From Pseudomonas sp. NKUCC02_KPG (GTDB lineage Bacteria > Pseudomonadota > Gammaproteobacteria > Pseudomonadales > Pseudomonadaceae): a DNA stretch of 64,000 nt. The position numbers and the translations under genes are program-made. The DNA lies in the NCBI RefSeq assembly GCF_019345465.1, contig NZ_JAHKRC010000004.1, positions 1-64,000 of the forward strand, given 5' to 3'. This document shows, in pieces, positions 1 through 9,781 of the stretch. The stretch's first letter is position 1; every line of letters begins with the position of its first letter. The notes under the pieces are model-generated. The model was given only the letters and a program-made list of their open reading frames with translations. It was not told where the DNA came from and did no database searches.

Positions 1-69
1 GCCCGCAAAAGCCGTTGCACAGGTCGCGAGCAGAGCGAGGCCGAAAGGTAAGAGCGCCGATGTTTTCAA
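1..69 (-). CDS. Exported protein, N-terminal fragment (runs off the window)
   Basis: Only the first 23 codons are present. They read as a classic signal peptide: a Lys near the start, then a hydrophobic core (ALLPFGLALLA), then an ATAFAG cleavage-like end. The start is inferred as TTG because a GGAG lies about nine bases upstream and the alternative in-frame ATG reading lacks a signal peptide. The mature protein lies outside the window, so function cannot be given. Confidence 0.45.
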   Translation of the reverse strand, partial: MKTSALLPFGLALLATCATAFAG

Positions 70-409
70 AGACCAATACTCCAATCATTTCAAAGTCATT
101 TGAATAGATTAAAACGTACTATAAATCTCATTTGTACTTGTTTTATGGAATAAAAACCTCGCTTCGAGCTATATCGAATGACACTGAAACCTCACCAGAC
201 AGGCTGCTCGCTTCGACGCAGGTTTGAGCGGTTAAACAGGGTTGGCGCTGAGCCCTCCCCTGGCTTGCCAGCGCGATACGTGTCACACGGATTTTATTTC
301 CATGGCCAGGTGCTATTGCATAACCGCCAGAGTCCGGTAGAACCTTGGTGATCAGCGCAAGAATGTGCAGAGACTTGCCATCGATTTCGGCAATTGAAGG
401 AAAAGCATC
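70..409. other. Intergenic stretch, no gene recognised
   Basis: This 340-base region separates the exported-protein gene from the next rightward gene. The first 100 bases are AT-rich and probably hold promoters for the leftward gene. A short GGCGCTG/CCAGCGC inverted repeat lies near 240-275. I see no RNA gene or protein with convincing codon use. Confidence 0.5.
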
Positions 410-691
410 ATGGATACGGAAAAACTCAAGACGTTGTTGAAACCCTGGCTCTCAGCAGAGACATGGCACAGCGGAGATCAAGTGGACGATCAACGCTTTC
501 ACCTGGCGTTAAAAAGCGCATTCGATGAATTTGGCGTACACATCAGCTCAGATGACTTTCAGCAGGCCATTGTGCTTTGCCTGCATGAGTACCGACCGAG
601 GGACGTCACGTCATACGAAAACGATGTCGAAGAGTTCGCGCAGCGCGGCGAAGACATCGCCAGCTATCTGACCGACCTCAAGCCACATTGA
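410..691 (+). CDS. Hypothetical small acidic protein, 93 aa
   Basis: A 93-residue soluble, acidic protein with no signal peptide or membrane segment. A GAAGG ribosome-binding site sits nine bases before the ATG. The sequence is rich in Asp, Glu and aromatic residues and appears largely helical. I do not recognise a family. It is not obviously coupled to its neighbours: the decayed LysR gene that follows is on the other strand. Confidence 0.6.
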   Translation: MDTEKLKTLLKPWLSAETWHSGDQVDDQRFHLALKSAFDEFGVHISSDDFQQAIVLCLHEYRPRDVTSYENDVEEFAQRGEDIASYLTDLKPH

Positions 692-709
692 TTCTCCCGC
701 CGCTTCACT

Positions 710-855
710 GCGCCAGTCGCTCCCGGCCTGGCGAAAGTGCTCATCGAGGGTCTGACGATAGATGTCCTGACCCGCGAGGTTGAGAAGGCCACGCCGCGAA
801 AATCCTCCATGGCCGCCAGCGGGTGGCCATGGGGCAGGATAACGACCCTGGAAGT
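710..855 (-). pseudogene. LysR-type regulator remnant (frameshifted)
   Basis: On the minus strand one frame encodes VVILPHGHPLAAMEDFRG, the typical ligand-domain stretch of LysR regulators. A second frame continues LLNLAGQDIYRQTLDEHFR, which matches the next conserved stretch of the same domain. The two halves need a frameshift to join. A stop codon lies just upstream and no helix-turn-helix region remains. It is therefore read as a decayed fragment of a LysR gene. The family match is from memory of the consensus. Confidence 0.5.
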
Positions 856-922
856 AGGCTAACGTGTTGCGACACAGATGCCCGTCGGGAAGTATCAGAT
901 TCCGGCAACCAGAGAGACCGCC

Positions 923-1384
923 ATGATCCGGCTAGCTGAAGCACACGATGAACCCAACATCCGGGACTGCGCCGAACAGGCTTACGCGCGCTATGTACCA
1001 GCTATTGGGCGCAAACCTGCGCCCATGGTTGCTGATTTTGCCGCGCAGATTGCAGCTGGCGCTGTCTACGTCGCGACGGATGAGCACTGCACCTTTCAAG
1101 GGTTCGTTGTGTTTCATGCCAGGGAGGAGCATATCCTTCTGGAGAATGTGGCCGTCCTGCCCAGCGCAACCGGACGCGGCGTGGGCAAATCGCTCATTGC
1201 CTTTTGTGAAAGCGCCGGCCGCGAGCGCGGCATGCAGGCCGTGCAGCTTTATACCAATGTGATGATGGCCGACAATCTCCTGATCTACCCCAAGCTCGGG
1301 TATGTAAACGTTGGGCAACGCACTGAAGACGGATTCAAGCGCGTCTATTTCGAAAAGCTGCTCACGCTTCCAGACTCGATCTGA
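923..1384 (+). CDS. GNAT family N-acetyltransferase
   Basis: A 153-residue GNAT acetyltransferase when started at the internal ATG (MIRLAE), where GNAT domains normally begin. The upstream in-frame ATG at 878 would add 15 unconserved residues. The acetyl-CoA binding signature is visible as LENVAVLPSATGRGVGKSLI (V-x-P-x-x-x-x-x-G-x-G). The C-terminal NLLIYPKLGYVNVG motif is also typical. The substrate is unknown. The gene lies 55 bases before the tcu regulator in the same direction. Confidence 0.8.
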   Translation: MIRLAEAHDEPNIRDCAEQAYARYVPAIGRKPAPMVADFAAQIAAGAVYVATDEHCTFQGFVVFHAREEHILLENVAVLPSATGRGVGKSLIAFCESAGRERGMQAVQLYTNVMMADNLLIYPKLGYVNVGQRTEDGFKRVYFEKLLTLPDSI

Positions 1385-1439
1385 CCTGTGCGCCAGCAAA
1401 CGATCAGGATTCAAATAACTGTTTCGCGGGACTCTGACA

Positions 1440-2375
1440 TTGGAATTAAGACAGCTGCGCTATTTCGTCAAAATCATCGAGCATGGCAGCCTCGGGCGGG
1501 CGGCACTGGAACTGGACGTTGGGGTGTCAGCCCTCAGCCAGCAGATCTCCAAGCTGGAAAGCGAGCTGTGCACCCGCCTTCTGAATCGCACCACCACTGG
1601 CGTGACGCCGACAAGCGCCGGCCTCGGGTTTTTACACCACGCCCAACTGACACTGCGCCAAGCGCAAAACGCCATCATGGCCGCCCATCGCGGGCGAATG
1701 AGTGGCTACGTGAGCGTGGGCCTGCCGCCCACCACCGCAACCGTTCTTGCCTTGCCGTTGATCAACGCAATGCGTGCCCGGTATCCGGACATACAGCTGC
1801 ATCTGGTAGAAATGCTATCCGGGCACCTGGCTGCACAGCTCAACGCCAGACAAATCGACCTGGCCATTCTGTTCCAGCTCGAAGGCGGGAAACGCTGGAG
1901 TGTCACACCCCTTCTGGACGAAAAGCTGTTCGTCATTGCCTCCCCCACTCTGCCCCAGGCTCCGTGTGGTGACAGCGTGCAGTTGGCAGACCTCGGTAGC
2001 TTGCCGCTGGTAATGCCCAGTGCACAGCACGGCTTGCGTTCAGGCTTGGTGAACGCGTTCGAGCGGCTCGGGCTAACACCCAATGTCATCATGGAAGTGG
2101 ACGGTCTTGCCGTCCTGATGAACGCCGTCCGGGCCGGTCATGCTGCAACCATACAACCGGGCGCCGCCGCCGCATTGAAAGACGAGTCTGGACTCTCACT
2201 GGTCAGAATTTCCGATCCCCATGTGGGGCGACGCAACCTTCTGGCCACACTGGCTGAAGACGAATTGTCCCCAGCCGCGCTGGCAACCCGGTTGGTCATC
2301 GTCGACGTGGCGCGACAACTGGTGGTCGACAAACAGTGGCCAGGCGCAACGTGGATTGAGGAACAGGACCCTTGA
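1440..2375 (+). CDS. tcuR: LysR-type regulator of tricarballylate genes
   Basis: A 311-residue LysR regulator with an N-terminal winged helix-turn-helix (about residues 1-60, ELRQLRYFVKIIEHGSLGRA) and a periplasmic-binding-like ligand domain. The predicted start is TTG, chosen because the conserved family start (MELRQLRYF) coincides with it. It lies directly upstream of tcuA, tcuB and tcuC in the same direction, the arrangement known for TcuR in Salmonella. It probably senses tricarballylate or a related tricarboxylate and controls the three genes downstream. The name rests on context and overall similarity. Confidence 0.75.
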   Translation: MELRQLRYFVKIIEHGSLGRAALELDVGVSALSQQISKLESELCTRLLNRTTTGVTPTSAGLGFLHHAQLTLRQAQNAIMAAHRGRMSGYVSVGLPPTTATVLALPLINAMRARYPDIQLHLVEMLSGHLAAQLNARQIDLAILFQLEGGKRWSVTPLLDEKLFVIASPTLPQAPCGDSVQLADLGSLPLVMPSAQHGLRSGLVNAFERLGLTPNVIMEVDGLAVLMNAVRAGHAATIQPGAAAALKDESGLSLVRISDPHVGRRNLLATLAEDELSPAALATRLVIVDVARQLVVDKQWPGATWIEEQDP

Positions 2376-2543
2376 TTCCCCGTTCAACCTCGAGCTGAGC
2401 GGCATCGTGCACCGGTAAGTCTTTAGAAAAACTGAACACCCCGCGCCAAAAGCAGCCTTTCGGCCCTCCACCCTCGCCTCTATCGTGCCCTCAACTCGCA
2501 AGGAGCACCTCGTTCCCGCTTCCTTGCAAATCGAGGAGCGATA

Positions 2544-3998
2544 ATGATCGATGTATTAATCGTGGGGGGTGGTAACGCAGCCTTGTGCGCCGCTCTGATG
2601 GCGCGAGAAGCTGGCGCCAGCGTGATGCTGCTGGAAGCCTCGGCGAAAATCTGGCGCGGGGGCAACTCCCAACACACCCGCAACCTGCGCTGCATGCACG
2701 ACGAGCCTCAGGACGTGCTGATCGATGCCTATCCGGAAGAAGAGTACTGGCAAGATCTTTTGAAGGTCACCGGCGGCATTACGGATGAGAAACTCGCGCG
2801 CATCGCTATCCGTGCATCATCCACCTGCCGCGACTGGATGCGCTCCCACGGCGTGCATTTTCAGCCCCCCCTGTCCGGCGCACTGCACGTGGCGCGGACC
2901 AATGCTTTTTTCATGGGTGGTGGCAAAGCATTGATCAATGCGTATTACCGCAGCGCCGAACGCCTCGGTGTAAAAATCCGCTACAACGCCCAAGTCACCG
3001 ACATTGAGCTGGACGACGATAAATTCGTCGCCGCCCACATTGGCGAGCACGAAGTGGATGGCCAGCCTGTGGCGGCTGAACGTATTGAAGCCCGGGCCTG
3101 CGTGTTGGCCAGCGGCGGTTTCGAGTCCAACCGTGAGTGGCTCCGCGAAGCGTGGGGGCAGAACGAACGCGGTGAATGGCCGTCCGATAACTTCCTGATC
3201 CGCGGGACCCGATTCAATACCGGCATTGTGCTGCGGCGCATGCTTGATCTCGGCGCCGATGTCATCGGTGATCCGACCCAGGCCCACATGGTGGCAATTG
3301 ATGCCCGCGCGCCCCTGTATGACGGCGGCATCTGCACACGCATCGACTGCGTTTCGCTGGGGGTGGTGGTCAATCGCGAGGGCGAACGCTTCTATGACGA
3401 GGGCGAGGATTTCTGGCCCAAGCGCTATGCGATCTGGGGGCGCCTGGTCGCCGGACAACCGGGTCAGCAGGCGTACTCCATCATCGATCAGCAGGCCATC
3501 GGACGCTTCATGCCGCCCGTCTTCCCCGGAACCACGGCCAATACCCTGCAGGACCTGGCCCGCCAGCTGAAACTGCCTCAGGATCAATTCGTCAAGACCG
3601 TCGAGGACTACAACAACGCCTGTCGCGTCGGCACTTTCGACCACACCGCGCTGGACGACTGTCACACCCAGGGGCTGACACCTGCCAAGACCCATTGGGC
3701 CCGGCCGCTGGTCAAACCCCCTTTTTATGCCTACCCGCTGAAACCGGGTGTCACGTTCACCTACCTGGGCCTTGCAACCGACCACACCGCCGCCGTGCAT
3801 TTCAACGGCAAGGCGAGCCCCAACCTGTTCGTGGCCGGAGAAATGATGGCCGGCAATGTACTGGGCAAGGGATACACCGCCGGCATAGGCATGGCCATTG
3901 GCACTGCATTCGGCCGTATAGCCGGTGCACAAGCGGCTGCCTCGGTGGGCTTTGGCGCTTTATCTGCGAACACGGAGTCTCGACATGCAACTGTTTGA
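2544..3998 (+). CDS. tcuA: FAD-dependent tricarballylate dehydrogenase
   Basis: TcuA oxidises tricarballylate to cis-aconitate using FAD. The protein (484 aa) opens with a dinucleotide-binding fold ([20 protein letters not shown]). It carries the succinate-dehydrogenase/fumarate-reductase flavoprotein signatures [10 protein letters not shown] near residue 45 and [19 protein letters not shown] near 435. A GAGGAG site precedes the ATG. It overlaps tcuB by 14 bases, so the two are translationally linked. Electrons are expected to pass to TcuB. Family and operon order agree, so the call is firm. Confidence 0.9.
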   Translation: MIDVLIVGGGNAALCAALMAREAGASVMLLEASAKIWRGGNSQHTRNLRCMHDEPQDVLIDAYPEEEYWQDLLKVTGGITDEKLARIAIRASSTCRDWMRSHGVHFQPPLSGALHVARTNAFFMGGGKALINAYYRSAERLGVKIRYNAQVTDIELDDDKFVAAHIGEHEVDGQPVAAERIEARACVLASGGFESNREWLREAWGQNERGEWPSDNFLIRGTRFNTGIVLRRMLDLGADVIGDPTQAHMVAIDARAPLYDGGICTRIDCVSLGVVVNREGERFYDEGEDFWPKRYAIWGRLVAGQPGQQAYSIIDQQAIGRFMPPVFPGTTANTLQDLARQLKLPQDQFVKTVEDYNNACRVGTFDHTALDDCHTQGLTPAKTHWARPLVKPPFYAYPLKPGVTFTYLGLATDHTAAVHFNGKASPNLFVAGEMMAGNVLGKGYTAGIGMAIGTAFGRIAGAQAAASVGFGALSANTESRHATV

Positions 3999-5142
3999 TC
4001 CCACGGCGTCGGGCGGTCTGATCCCGGTCCTGAACCTTGACGAAAGTGAAGTCCAGCGGCAGATGAGCATTTGTAATGCCTGTCGTTATTGCGAGGGCTT
4101 CTGCGCGGTTTTCCCGGCAATGACACGCCGCCTGGAGTTCACCCAGGCAGACATCCATTATCTGGCGAACCTGTGCCATAACTGCGGCGCATGCCTGCAC
4201 GCCTGTCAGTACGCTGCCCCCCATGAATTCGAGGTCAATGTCCCGAAAGCCATGGCCAAGGTACGCCTTGATACCTACGCCGAATACGCGTGGCCACGCG
4301 CGATGGGCAAGTTGTATCAGCGCAACGGTCTGACACTGGCACTGGCGTCGGGAGCGGGCCTGGCACTCTTTCTATGCCTGACCCTGATGCTCATGGGCAA
4401 CCTGTTCACCGCCATTCCTGGAGGTAACTTCTACGGGATTTTCCCGCACAACACCCTGGCGTTGATGTTTGGCGCGGTGTTCGGCTTTGCGGTACTTGCG
4501 CTGACCCTGGGTGTAAGGCGCTTCTGGCACAACATCTCACCACCCGCAGCCTCCCTGCCGTTAAAAACCTCTGCGGCGCTGGAGGCGACGGCCAACGTTG
4601 CACAACTCAAATACCTGGACGGCGGCCATGGCCAAGGCTGCAACAACGCCGACGATAAATTCACCCTGTGGCGCCGCCGGTTTCACCACCTCACTTTCTA
4701 CGGCTTCCTGCTGTGCTTCGCAGCAACCGGTGTCGCCACGCTTTATCACTATCTGCTGAAGTGGTCGGCGCCTTATCCGGTGTCCAGCCTGCCCGTGATG
4801 CTGGGCATTGCCGGCGGCATAGGCCTGCTGATTGGCCCCGCAGGCCTGCTTTGGTTGAACCTGCGCCGCAATCCGGCCCACGGCGACGTGAATCAAAAAC
4901 CCATGGACCTGGGCTTCATCGCCCTGCTGTTTCTGGTCAGCGCAAGCGGCCTGGCGCTCCTGGCGTTGCGCGAAACCAGCGCACTGGGCTTGACGCTGGC
5001 TATCCATCTCGGACTGGTCATGGCGTTTTTCCTGACCATGCCCTACAGCAAGTTCGCCCATGGAATTTTCCGCAGCGCAGCACTGCTCAAACACGCCATC
5101 GAAAAGCGTCAACCCAACCCGATTAACGCCGGCAGCGACTGA
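3985..5142 (+). CDS. tcuB: Tricarballylate utilization protein B, membrane electron acceptor
   Basis: TcuB is thought to reoxidise the FAD of TcuA and pass electrons to the membrane quinone pool. The 385-residue protein has two ferredoxin-like cysteine clusters near the N terminus ([11 protein letters not shown] and [11 protein letters not shown]). Several hydrophobic membrane segments with conserved His residues follow, suggesting heme binding. The start was moved to the ATG at 3985 (MQLFDP) because the longer reading extends well into tcuA and adds an unconserved leader. tcuC follows after a gap of about 47 bases. Confidence 0.88.
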   Translation: MQLFDPTASGGLIPVLNLDESEVQRQMSICNACRYCEGFCAVFPAMTRRLEFTQADIHYLANLCHNCGACLHACQYAAPHEFEVNVPKAMAKVRLDTYAEYAWPRAMGKLYQRNGLTLALASGAGLALFLCLTLMLMGNLFTAIPGGNFYGIFPHNTLALMFGAVFGFAVLALTLGVRRFWHNISPPAASLPLKTSAALEATANVAQLKYLDGGHGQGCNNADDKFTLWRRRFHHLTFYGFLLCFAATGVATLYHYLLKWSAPYPVSSLPVMLGIAGGIGLLIGPAGLLWLNLRRNPAHGDVNQKPMDLGFIALLFLVSASGLALLALRETSALGLTLAIHLGLVMAFFLTMPYSKFAHGIFRSAALLKHAIEKRQPNPINAGSD

Positions 5143-5189
5143 CGGTCAGGTCACTCATTCCAATAACAATAGTGAGCACAACGGTAGCC

Positions 5190-6491
5190 ATGATGAAAAC
5201 TACAACGACAACACCCCGCGCCAAGGGGTCCAAACTGGGCGCCATCTTGCGGGTCACCAGCGGCAACTTTCTCGAACAGTTCGACTTCTTCTTGTTCGGG
5301 TTTTATGCGACCTACATCTCCCGGACGTTCTTTCCCGCCACCAGCGAATTCGCCTCGCTCATGATGACTTTTGCCGTGTTCGGCTCCGGCTTCCTGATGC
5401 GTCCGCTGGGTGCGATTGTGCTGGGGGCTTACATCGACAAGGTTGGCCGGCGCAAAGGGCTCATCGTGACGTTGTCGATCATGGCAGCCGGTACCGTATT
5501 GATCGCCCTGGTGCCGGGCTATGCCAGCATTGGCATAGCGGCACCGATTCTGGTGCTGTTGGGCAGGCTGCTGCAGGGCTTCTCCGCCGGTGCGGAAATG
5601 GGTGGCGTTTCTGTGTACCTCGCGGAAATTGCCACACCCGGTCACACCGGTTTTTACACCAGTTGGCAATCCGCCAGTCAGCAAGTTGCAATCGTCGTCG
5701 CAGCTGCGTTGGGCTACACCATCAACGCCACCATGCAAGCCGCTGAAATCGCCGACTGGGGCTGGCGTATTCCGTTCTTCATTGGCTGCGTGATCATCCC
5801 GTTCATTTTCATTATTCGCCGCTCACTGGAAGAAACCGAAGCCTTCACGGCACGCCACCATCGTCCAACGACCCGCGAGGTTTTTCGCTCGATGCGTGAT
5901 AACTGGCGCACCGTGCTGGCAGGCGGTTTGCTGGCGTCCATGACCACAACCACGTTCTACCTGATCACGGTTTACACCCCTACGTTTGGCAGAACCGTAC
6001 TGAACCTGAGCACCACTGACAGCCTGGTGGTGACTCTGCTGGTCGGCATCAGCAACTTCTTCTGGCTGCCTATCGGTGGCGCACTGTCTGACCGTATCGG
6101 TCGTCGGCCTCTGTTGCTGGCGATTTCCTTACTGTGCATCTTCACCGCCTACCCGGCCATGCACTGGCTGGCAGAAGCCGCCAGCTTCGAACGACTGCTT
6201 GCCGTTCTGCTGTACTTCTCATTCTTCTTCGGTATTTACAACGGCGCCATGGTCGCGGCACTGACCGAAGTGATGCCACAAAATGTGCGTGTGGTGGGGT
6301 TCTCGCTGGCCTTCAGTCTGGCGACTGCGGTATTTGGCGGCTTCACCCCGGCAATCTCGACCCTGCTTGTCCAGGCCACCGGGGATAAAGCTTCGCCTGC
6401 GTACTGGCTGATGTTCGCGGCAGTGTGCGGATTTACCGCGACAACGATTCTGTATCGTCGGCAAAAAACCCTAGCGGTCAGCGCCGTATAA
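5190..6491 (+). CDS. tcuC: MFS tricarballylate/citrate-type importer
   Basis: A 433-residue major facilitator with about twelve membrane segments, of the metabolite:H+ symporter type. The MFS loop motif appears as DKVGRRKG near residue 90 and again as DRIGRRP in the second half. The position at the end of the tcu operon supports tricarballylate uptake. An in-frame GTG at 5172 could add six residues. Neither start has a strong ribosome-binding site, so the start is uncertain by that amount. Confidence 0.85.
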   Translation: MMKTTTTTPRAKGSKLGAILRVTSGNFLEQFDFFLFGFYATYISRTFFPATSEFASLMMTFAVFGSGFLMRPLGAIVLGAYIDKVGRRKGLIVTLSIMAAGTVLIALVPGYASIGIAAPILVLLGRLLQGFSAGAEMGGVSVYLAEIATPGHTGFYTSWQSASQQVAIVVAAALGYTINATMQAAEIADWGWRIPFFIGCVIIPFIFIIRRSLEETEAFTARHHRPTTREVFRSMRDNWRTVLAGGLLASMTTTTFYLITVYTPTFGRTVLNLSTTDSLVVTLLVGISNFFWLPIGGALSDRIGRRPLLLAISLLCIFTAYPAMHWLAEAASFERLLAVLLYFSFFFGIYNGAMVAALTEVMPQNVRVVGFSLAFSLATAVFGGFTPAISTLLVQATGDKASPAYWLMFAAVCGFTATTILYRRQKTLAVSAV

Positions 6492-6516
6492 CAGAGGCTC
6501 GCTACATGTCACTCAT

Positions 6517-7014
6517 TCACGGCGTGAGTTGGGTCTGAGTGACACAGGGGCGGTTAGCACTTTTCGTTTCGGGCAGGCGCTTCTCCATCGGCTGATAGAC
6601 CAGCCCGGCAAACTCACCCACGTCCCCTGCGAGGCTGAATCCGTAGCTTTCGTAGGCGGTTACCGAAGACAGCGATGCACTGACGGTCACGGCTTCACCT
6701 CTGGCCTGCTCCAGTGCCGCGCTCATCAGGCGCATGCCGATGCCCCGACGCTGCCATCCCGGCGCGACAAACAGCATCGCCACGTGGCGTCCTTCCTTCA
6801 GCTCGATCAGCCCCGCTATCGCTCCATCAGCGACACAGACAAGCATCAGGTTGTCGCCCTCCATGCGGTCGGAAAACGCCTGCACTGCGGCCACCCTGAC
6901 GAAGGTTTCAACACCCTGTGCCGACAACGAAGGCGCAACTGCCAACATGAACGCGTCCAGGCACAGGGCGCTGACGCGAGGCAGGTCATCGTGGGTCAGT
7001 TTGCGTATCTGCAT
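6517..7014 (-). CDS. GNAT family N-acetyltransferase
   Basis: A 165-residue GNAT enzyme. The acetyl-CoA pyrophosphate loop is visible as MLFVAPGWQRRGIGMRLM near residue 85. The C-terminal AYESYGFSLAG motif is also typical of the fold. It converges on tcuC with only 25 bases between stop codons. The last 20 residues extend past the usual domain end. The substrate is unknown. Confidence 0.8.
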   Translation of the reverse strand: MQIRKLTHDDLPRVSALCLDAFMLAVAPSLSAQGVETFVRVAAVQAFSDRMEGDNLMLVCVADGAIAGLIELKEGRHVAMLFVAPGWQRRGIGMRLMSAALEQARGEAVTVSASLSSVTAYESYGFSLAGDVGEFAGLVYQPMEKRLPETKSANRPCVTQTQLTP

Positions 7015-7052
7015 AGTTGCTCATCCGGGACAGTATCAACCTTGCTCTTGGG

Positions 7053-7826
7053 TTAACCCGCCCGCTCCAACGCTGAAAAAAGGCTTACATATTCCAGTGA
7101 CAGTTTATGCCGCGGCGCCAGATGAATCATAGGCACGGACGCCTCATGGGATTCACGCATTTTGATGGTGCTGCTCAAGTAGTTGGGCAACACAGGCATG
7201 CCCTCGGCGATCAATTCGTCAATAAGCATCCGGTGCAAGCTGGCGCGCCCTACGAACTGGTTGACCACCACGCCCTCGACGACCAGCGACTCATTATGGT
7301 CCGCCTGAAGCTCGGCCACTTGAGCGATGACGCTGTAGAGCGCCTGCCGGGAAAATTTGTCGCAATCGAAAGGAATCAACACCCGGTCGGCGGCGATCAG
7401 CGCACTGTATGAATAGAAGTTGAGAGTCGGCGGCGTATCGATATAAATACGCTCGTAATCCTGCGAAAGCTCCACCAACAAGCGGCGCAGTTTGTTGACC
7501 TTGAATTTCGACTCGAGTTTTGACTGGAGCTCAGCAAGCTCACTGTTCGCGGTGACCAGATGCAGGTTGTCATAGTGCGTTTCAGTGATGGCGACTCGAT
7601 TCTTTTTGCTGGCCGGGCCGCTGGAGAGGGTTTGCTTGAAAAAATCAGCGATCCCCACAGGGATATCATCACCTGCCAGCCCCGTCAGATACTGGGTGGC
7701 GTTAGCCTGATGATCGAGATCCACCAGAAGTGTGCGATAGCCTTCAGCAGCACTCACAGCGGCTAGATTGCAGGCAATGCTGGATTTCCCAACGCCCCCT
7801 TTCAGATTGAATACAGCTCGGCGCAT
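7053..7826 (-). CDS. Orphan ParA-family ATPase
   Basis: A 257-residue ParA/MinD-type ATPase. The deviant Walker A box is KGGVGKSS at residues 9-16, followed by LLVDLDHQANAT (the ParA Walker A-prime region). A further acidic motif reads IYIDTPPT. Chromosomal parA partners parB and sits near parS sites. Here no parB-like gene is adjacent, so it is an orphan, of the kind that positions non-chromosomal cargo. A plasmid or prophage origin is possible, but codon use resembles the neighbours. Confidence 0.85.
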   Translation of the reverse strand: MRRAVFNLKGGVGKSSIACNLAAVSAAEGYRTLLVDLDHQANATQYLTGLAGDDIPVGIADFFKQTLSSGPASKKNRVAITETHYDNLHLVTANSELAELQSKLESKFKVNKLRRLLVELSQDYERIYIDTPPTLNFYSYSALIAADRVLIPFDCDKFSRQALYSVIAQVAELQADHNESLVVEGVVVNQFVGRASLHRMLIDELIAEGMPVLPNYLSSTIKMRESHEASVPMIHLAPRHKLSLEYVSLFSALERAG

Positions 7827-8042
7827 GAGACAGATACCTTGAGAAAATCCTCCCCTGATAATAAGAATGAAATATTTCAGTAATGTTTCTGCGCGACAAA
7901 ATGTTTCAAGTATAAGACAGGCATCGCCACGACTTCCGACCTCGGGGTTTGGCTTTCTGGTTTGTGTTTTTGAACTTTTTCAGGAGTGCTATACCTAATC
8001 GCTCGCTCAATATTTTTATCAACGTCATGGAGACACTCGCTA

Positions 8043-8789
8043 ATGCTTACTGCAAAACTGCTGCGTCACACCTGTGCCCTAGCGCTGTTCAGCGCACCAC
8101 TGGCAGTGACGGCCGCCCCAAGCACCGACCCTCTCTTCACCATCGGTTTACTGGGTTCCTACAGCACGTTCGAGTTCGAAGGCGGTAGCAAGTCCGACAA
8201 GGAACATTTGGCCCAGGGTGGCGTGTTCGCCAACTATGGCAACAAGATGACCGCCGAATCCGGCTTCATTTACCAGCTCGGTGGTGAAGTCAAATACAGC
8301 AAGAAAAATGACGACAAGCTCAAGGAAGCCCAGGCCGATCTCGACCTTGGCTGGCGCGCCGCGCTGGATGCACGCAACTTCGTCGACGTGATTGTCGGCG
8401 GCGGTTACAACTGGACCCGTTTCGAGCCCGAAATCAACAATCTCGACACAAAGCTGACCCTTAAATCGCCATTTGCCAAGGTTGCACTGGGTTACAACCA
8501 CCAGTTCGACACCTCGACCCTGCGCGCAGAAGTGGGTGTCCGCCGCTCGATCGATGGCCGCGCACGCCTGAAAGTCGACAACTTCGGCAGTGACAGCGTC
8601 GACATGAAAGACCGTACCAACCCGTACGCAGAAGTGTCGCTGCTGATGAACCAGAACGGTGACATGCCGATCAACGCGGGCGTGTACTACACCCGTACCG
8701 AGTACAAGATCGACGAAGATTCGCCGGTTGCCGACAACACCAAACTCAAGCGTGACGAGTTCGGCGTGAAGGTCGGTCTGGCGTTCTGA
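8043..8789 (+). CDS. Outer-membrane beta-barrel protein
   Basis: A 248-residue protein starting with a clear signal peptide (LLRHTCALALFSAPLAVTA). Alternating hydrophobic/polar strands follow, and the protein ends in VGLAF with a terminal Phe, typical of proteins inserted by BAM. The ATG at 8043 has GGAGA nine bases upstream; the longer reading from 7986 would bury the signal peptide. No specific family is recognised. Several Lys/Asp-rich loops (GGSKSDKEHL, KNDDKLKE) suggest surface exposure. Confidence 0.75.
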   Translation: MLTAKLLRHTCALALFSAPLAVTAAPSTDPLFTIGLLGSYSTFEFEGGSKSDKEHLAQGGVFANYGNKMTAESGFIYQLGGEVKYSKKNDDKLKEAQADLDLGWRAALDARNFVDVIVGGGYNWTRFEPEINNLDTKLTLKSPFAKVALGYNHQFDTSTLRAEVGVRRSIDGRARLKVDNFGSDSVDMKDRTNPYAEVSLLMNQNGDMPINAGVYYTRTEYKIDEDSPVADNTKLKRDEFGVKVGLAF

Positions 8790-8800
8790 TCCAACCCGGC

Positions 8801-8823
8801 AGGCCCCGTCGCTGACGGGGCCT
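8801..8823 (+). terminator. Hairpin after the outer-membrane gene
   Basis: AGGCCCCGTC-GCT-GACGGGGCCT forms a perfect stem immediately after the stop codon of the barrel gene. There is no U-run, so it is a weak or Rho-assisted terminator or an mRNA-stabilising hairpin. Confidence 0.5.
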
Positions 8824-8945
8824 GTACCAGCCGCAGCGCCCTCGCCGCTGTGTGCGTGACACCTTTTCGGACCGAGCATTCTTCCTGGTCAATGCGCCCA
8901 AAGACTTAACAGCATTCGCCTCGACCGACATAAGTAAGGATCACT

Positions 8946-9608
8946 ATGTTCCGTAACGGTCAGATCATCACCTTCCCTGCCCTGGTCGCAACGGTATTGT
9001 TGCTTACCGGTTGCCCGCCTTCAGCCGAGTTCACACAGTGGCAACGCACTTCTACTTCCGTAGACGGCGTTAAAGCGGCCATGGCAGAGTGTGGGAACCC
9101 TGTAGGACGCTCATTGGACCGTTTACCGACAAACGAACGGGTGCTTCAATTCCAGTGCATGCAACGCCTGGGTTTTACGCGCAAAGACGGGTTTGAATTT
9201 TGTGAAGTCATGAGCGATGTTCCAGCCTGCGTGGAAGAAAGAAATGGTCATCCACTTGGCTTGTCCCAACTTGAAGCATTGCCGTTCGAAGCCGATGAAG
9301 GCTTTTATCCAATAAAACCCGATTCTGGCCGGTATGAAGACATGCAAGTCTCCTGGCGAAAAGCCGGCGCGTCACTCCACTTCTCGATGCAACACGCCAA
9401 TAATCAGGAAGCACTACCCGTTATGTACGCCTGCGGATATCCGAAACCACTCGGGTCGAACCGTGAAGTTGCCAGCATCGGACGCACTGCCAAAGTGCAA
9501 CGCTGCATGATTGATCACGGATTCGAACCGAAGGACAAAATGATGCTGGTGTGTCGGCCATATCCCACTGTGACGGGTTGTAAAAACAACGTTGAGAACA
9601 GTGGCTGA
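8946..9608 (+). CDS. Lipoprotein with an internal Cys-motif duplication
   Basis: A 220-residue lipoprotein: the signal peptide ends in the lipobox LLTGC, giving a lipid-anchored Cys near residue 23. The mature part holds two related segments, about residues 45-95 and 160-213. Each has the order CG, then QCM or RCM, then a GF pair, then two Cys about seven to ten residues apart (FCEVMSDVPAC and VCRPYPTVTGC). This suggests a duplicated disulfide-bonded domain. An AAGGA site precedes the ATG. No known family was recognised. Confidence 0.7.
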   Translation: MFRNGQIITFPALVATVLLLTGCPPSAEFTQWQRTSTSVDGVKAAMAECGNPVGRSLDRLPTNERVLQFQCMQRLGFTRKDGFEFCEVMSDVPACVEERNGHPLGLSQLEALPFEADEGFYPIKPDSGRYEDMQVSWRKAGASLHFSMQHANNQEALPVMYACGYPKPLGSNREVASIGRTAKVQRCMIDHGFEPKDKMMLVCRPYPTVTGCKNNVENSG

Positions 9609-9728
9609 TTTTATGATGCCTTCTATCCCGCCCCTTCTGGCTTGATCCGGATTATCCATTGGCGCGCTCAGCACCGGTGTCAGATTCAGTTGTTGCCATG
9701 GAGTCGACATATGCGTCCCTTACGAACA

Positions 9729-9747
9729 GGCCCGCACAAGGCGGGCC
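9729..9747. terminator. GC hairpin between convergent genes
   Basis: GGCCCGC-ACAAG-GCGGGCC is a perfect stem in the gap between the lipoprotein gene and the convergent marR-type gene. It lacks a clear T-run, so it is only a probable terminator. Confidence 0.45.
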
Positions 9748-9781
9748 CGGGGGCATCACGTGATGATTGTCAAACAGGCAT

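Noticed and set aside
2817..3932. 371-codon open frame antisense to tcuA
   Set aside because: GC-rich genes give long antisense frames; tcuA has full FAD-binding motifs and the antisense product shows none.
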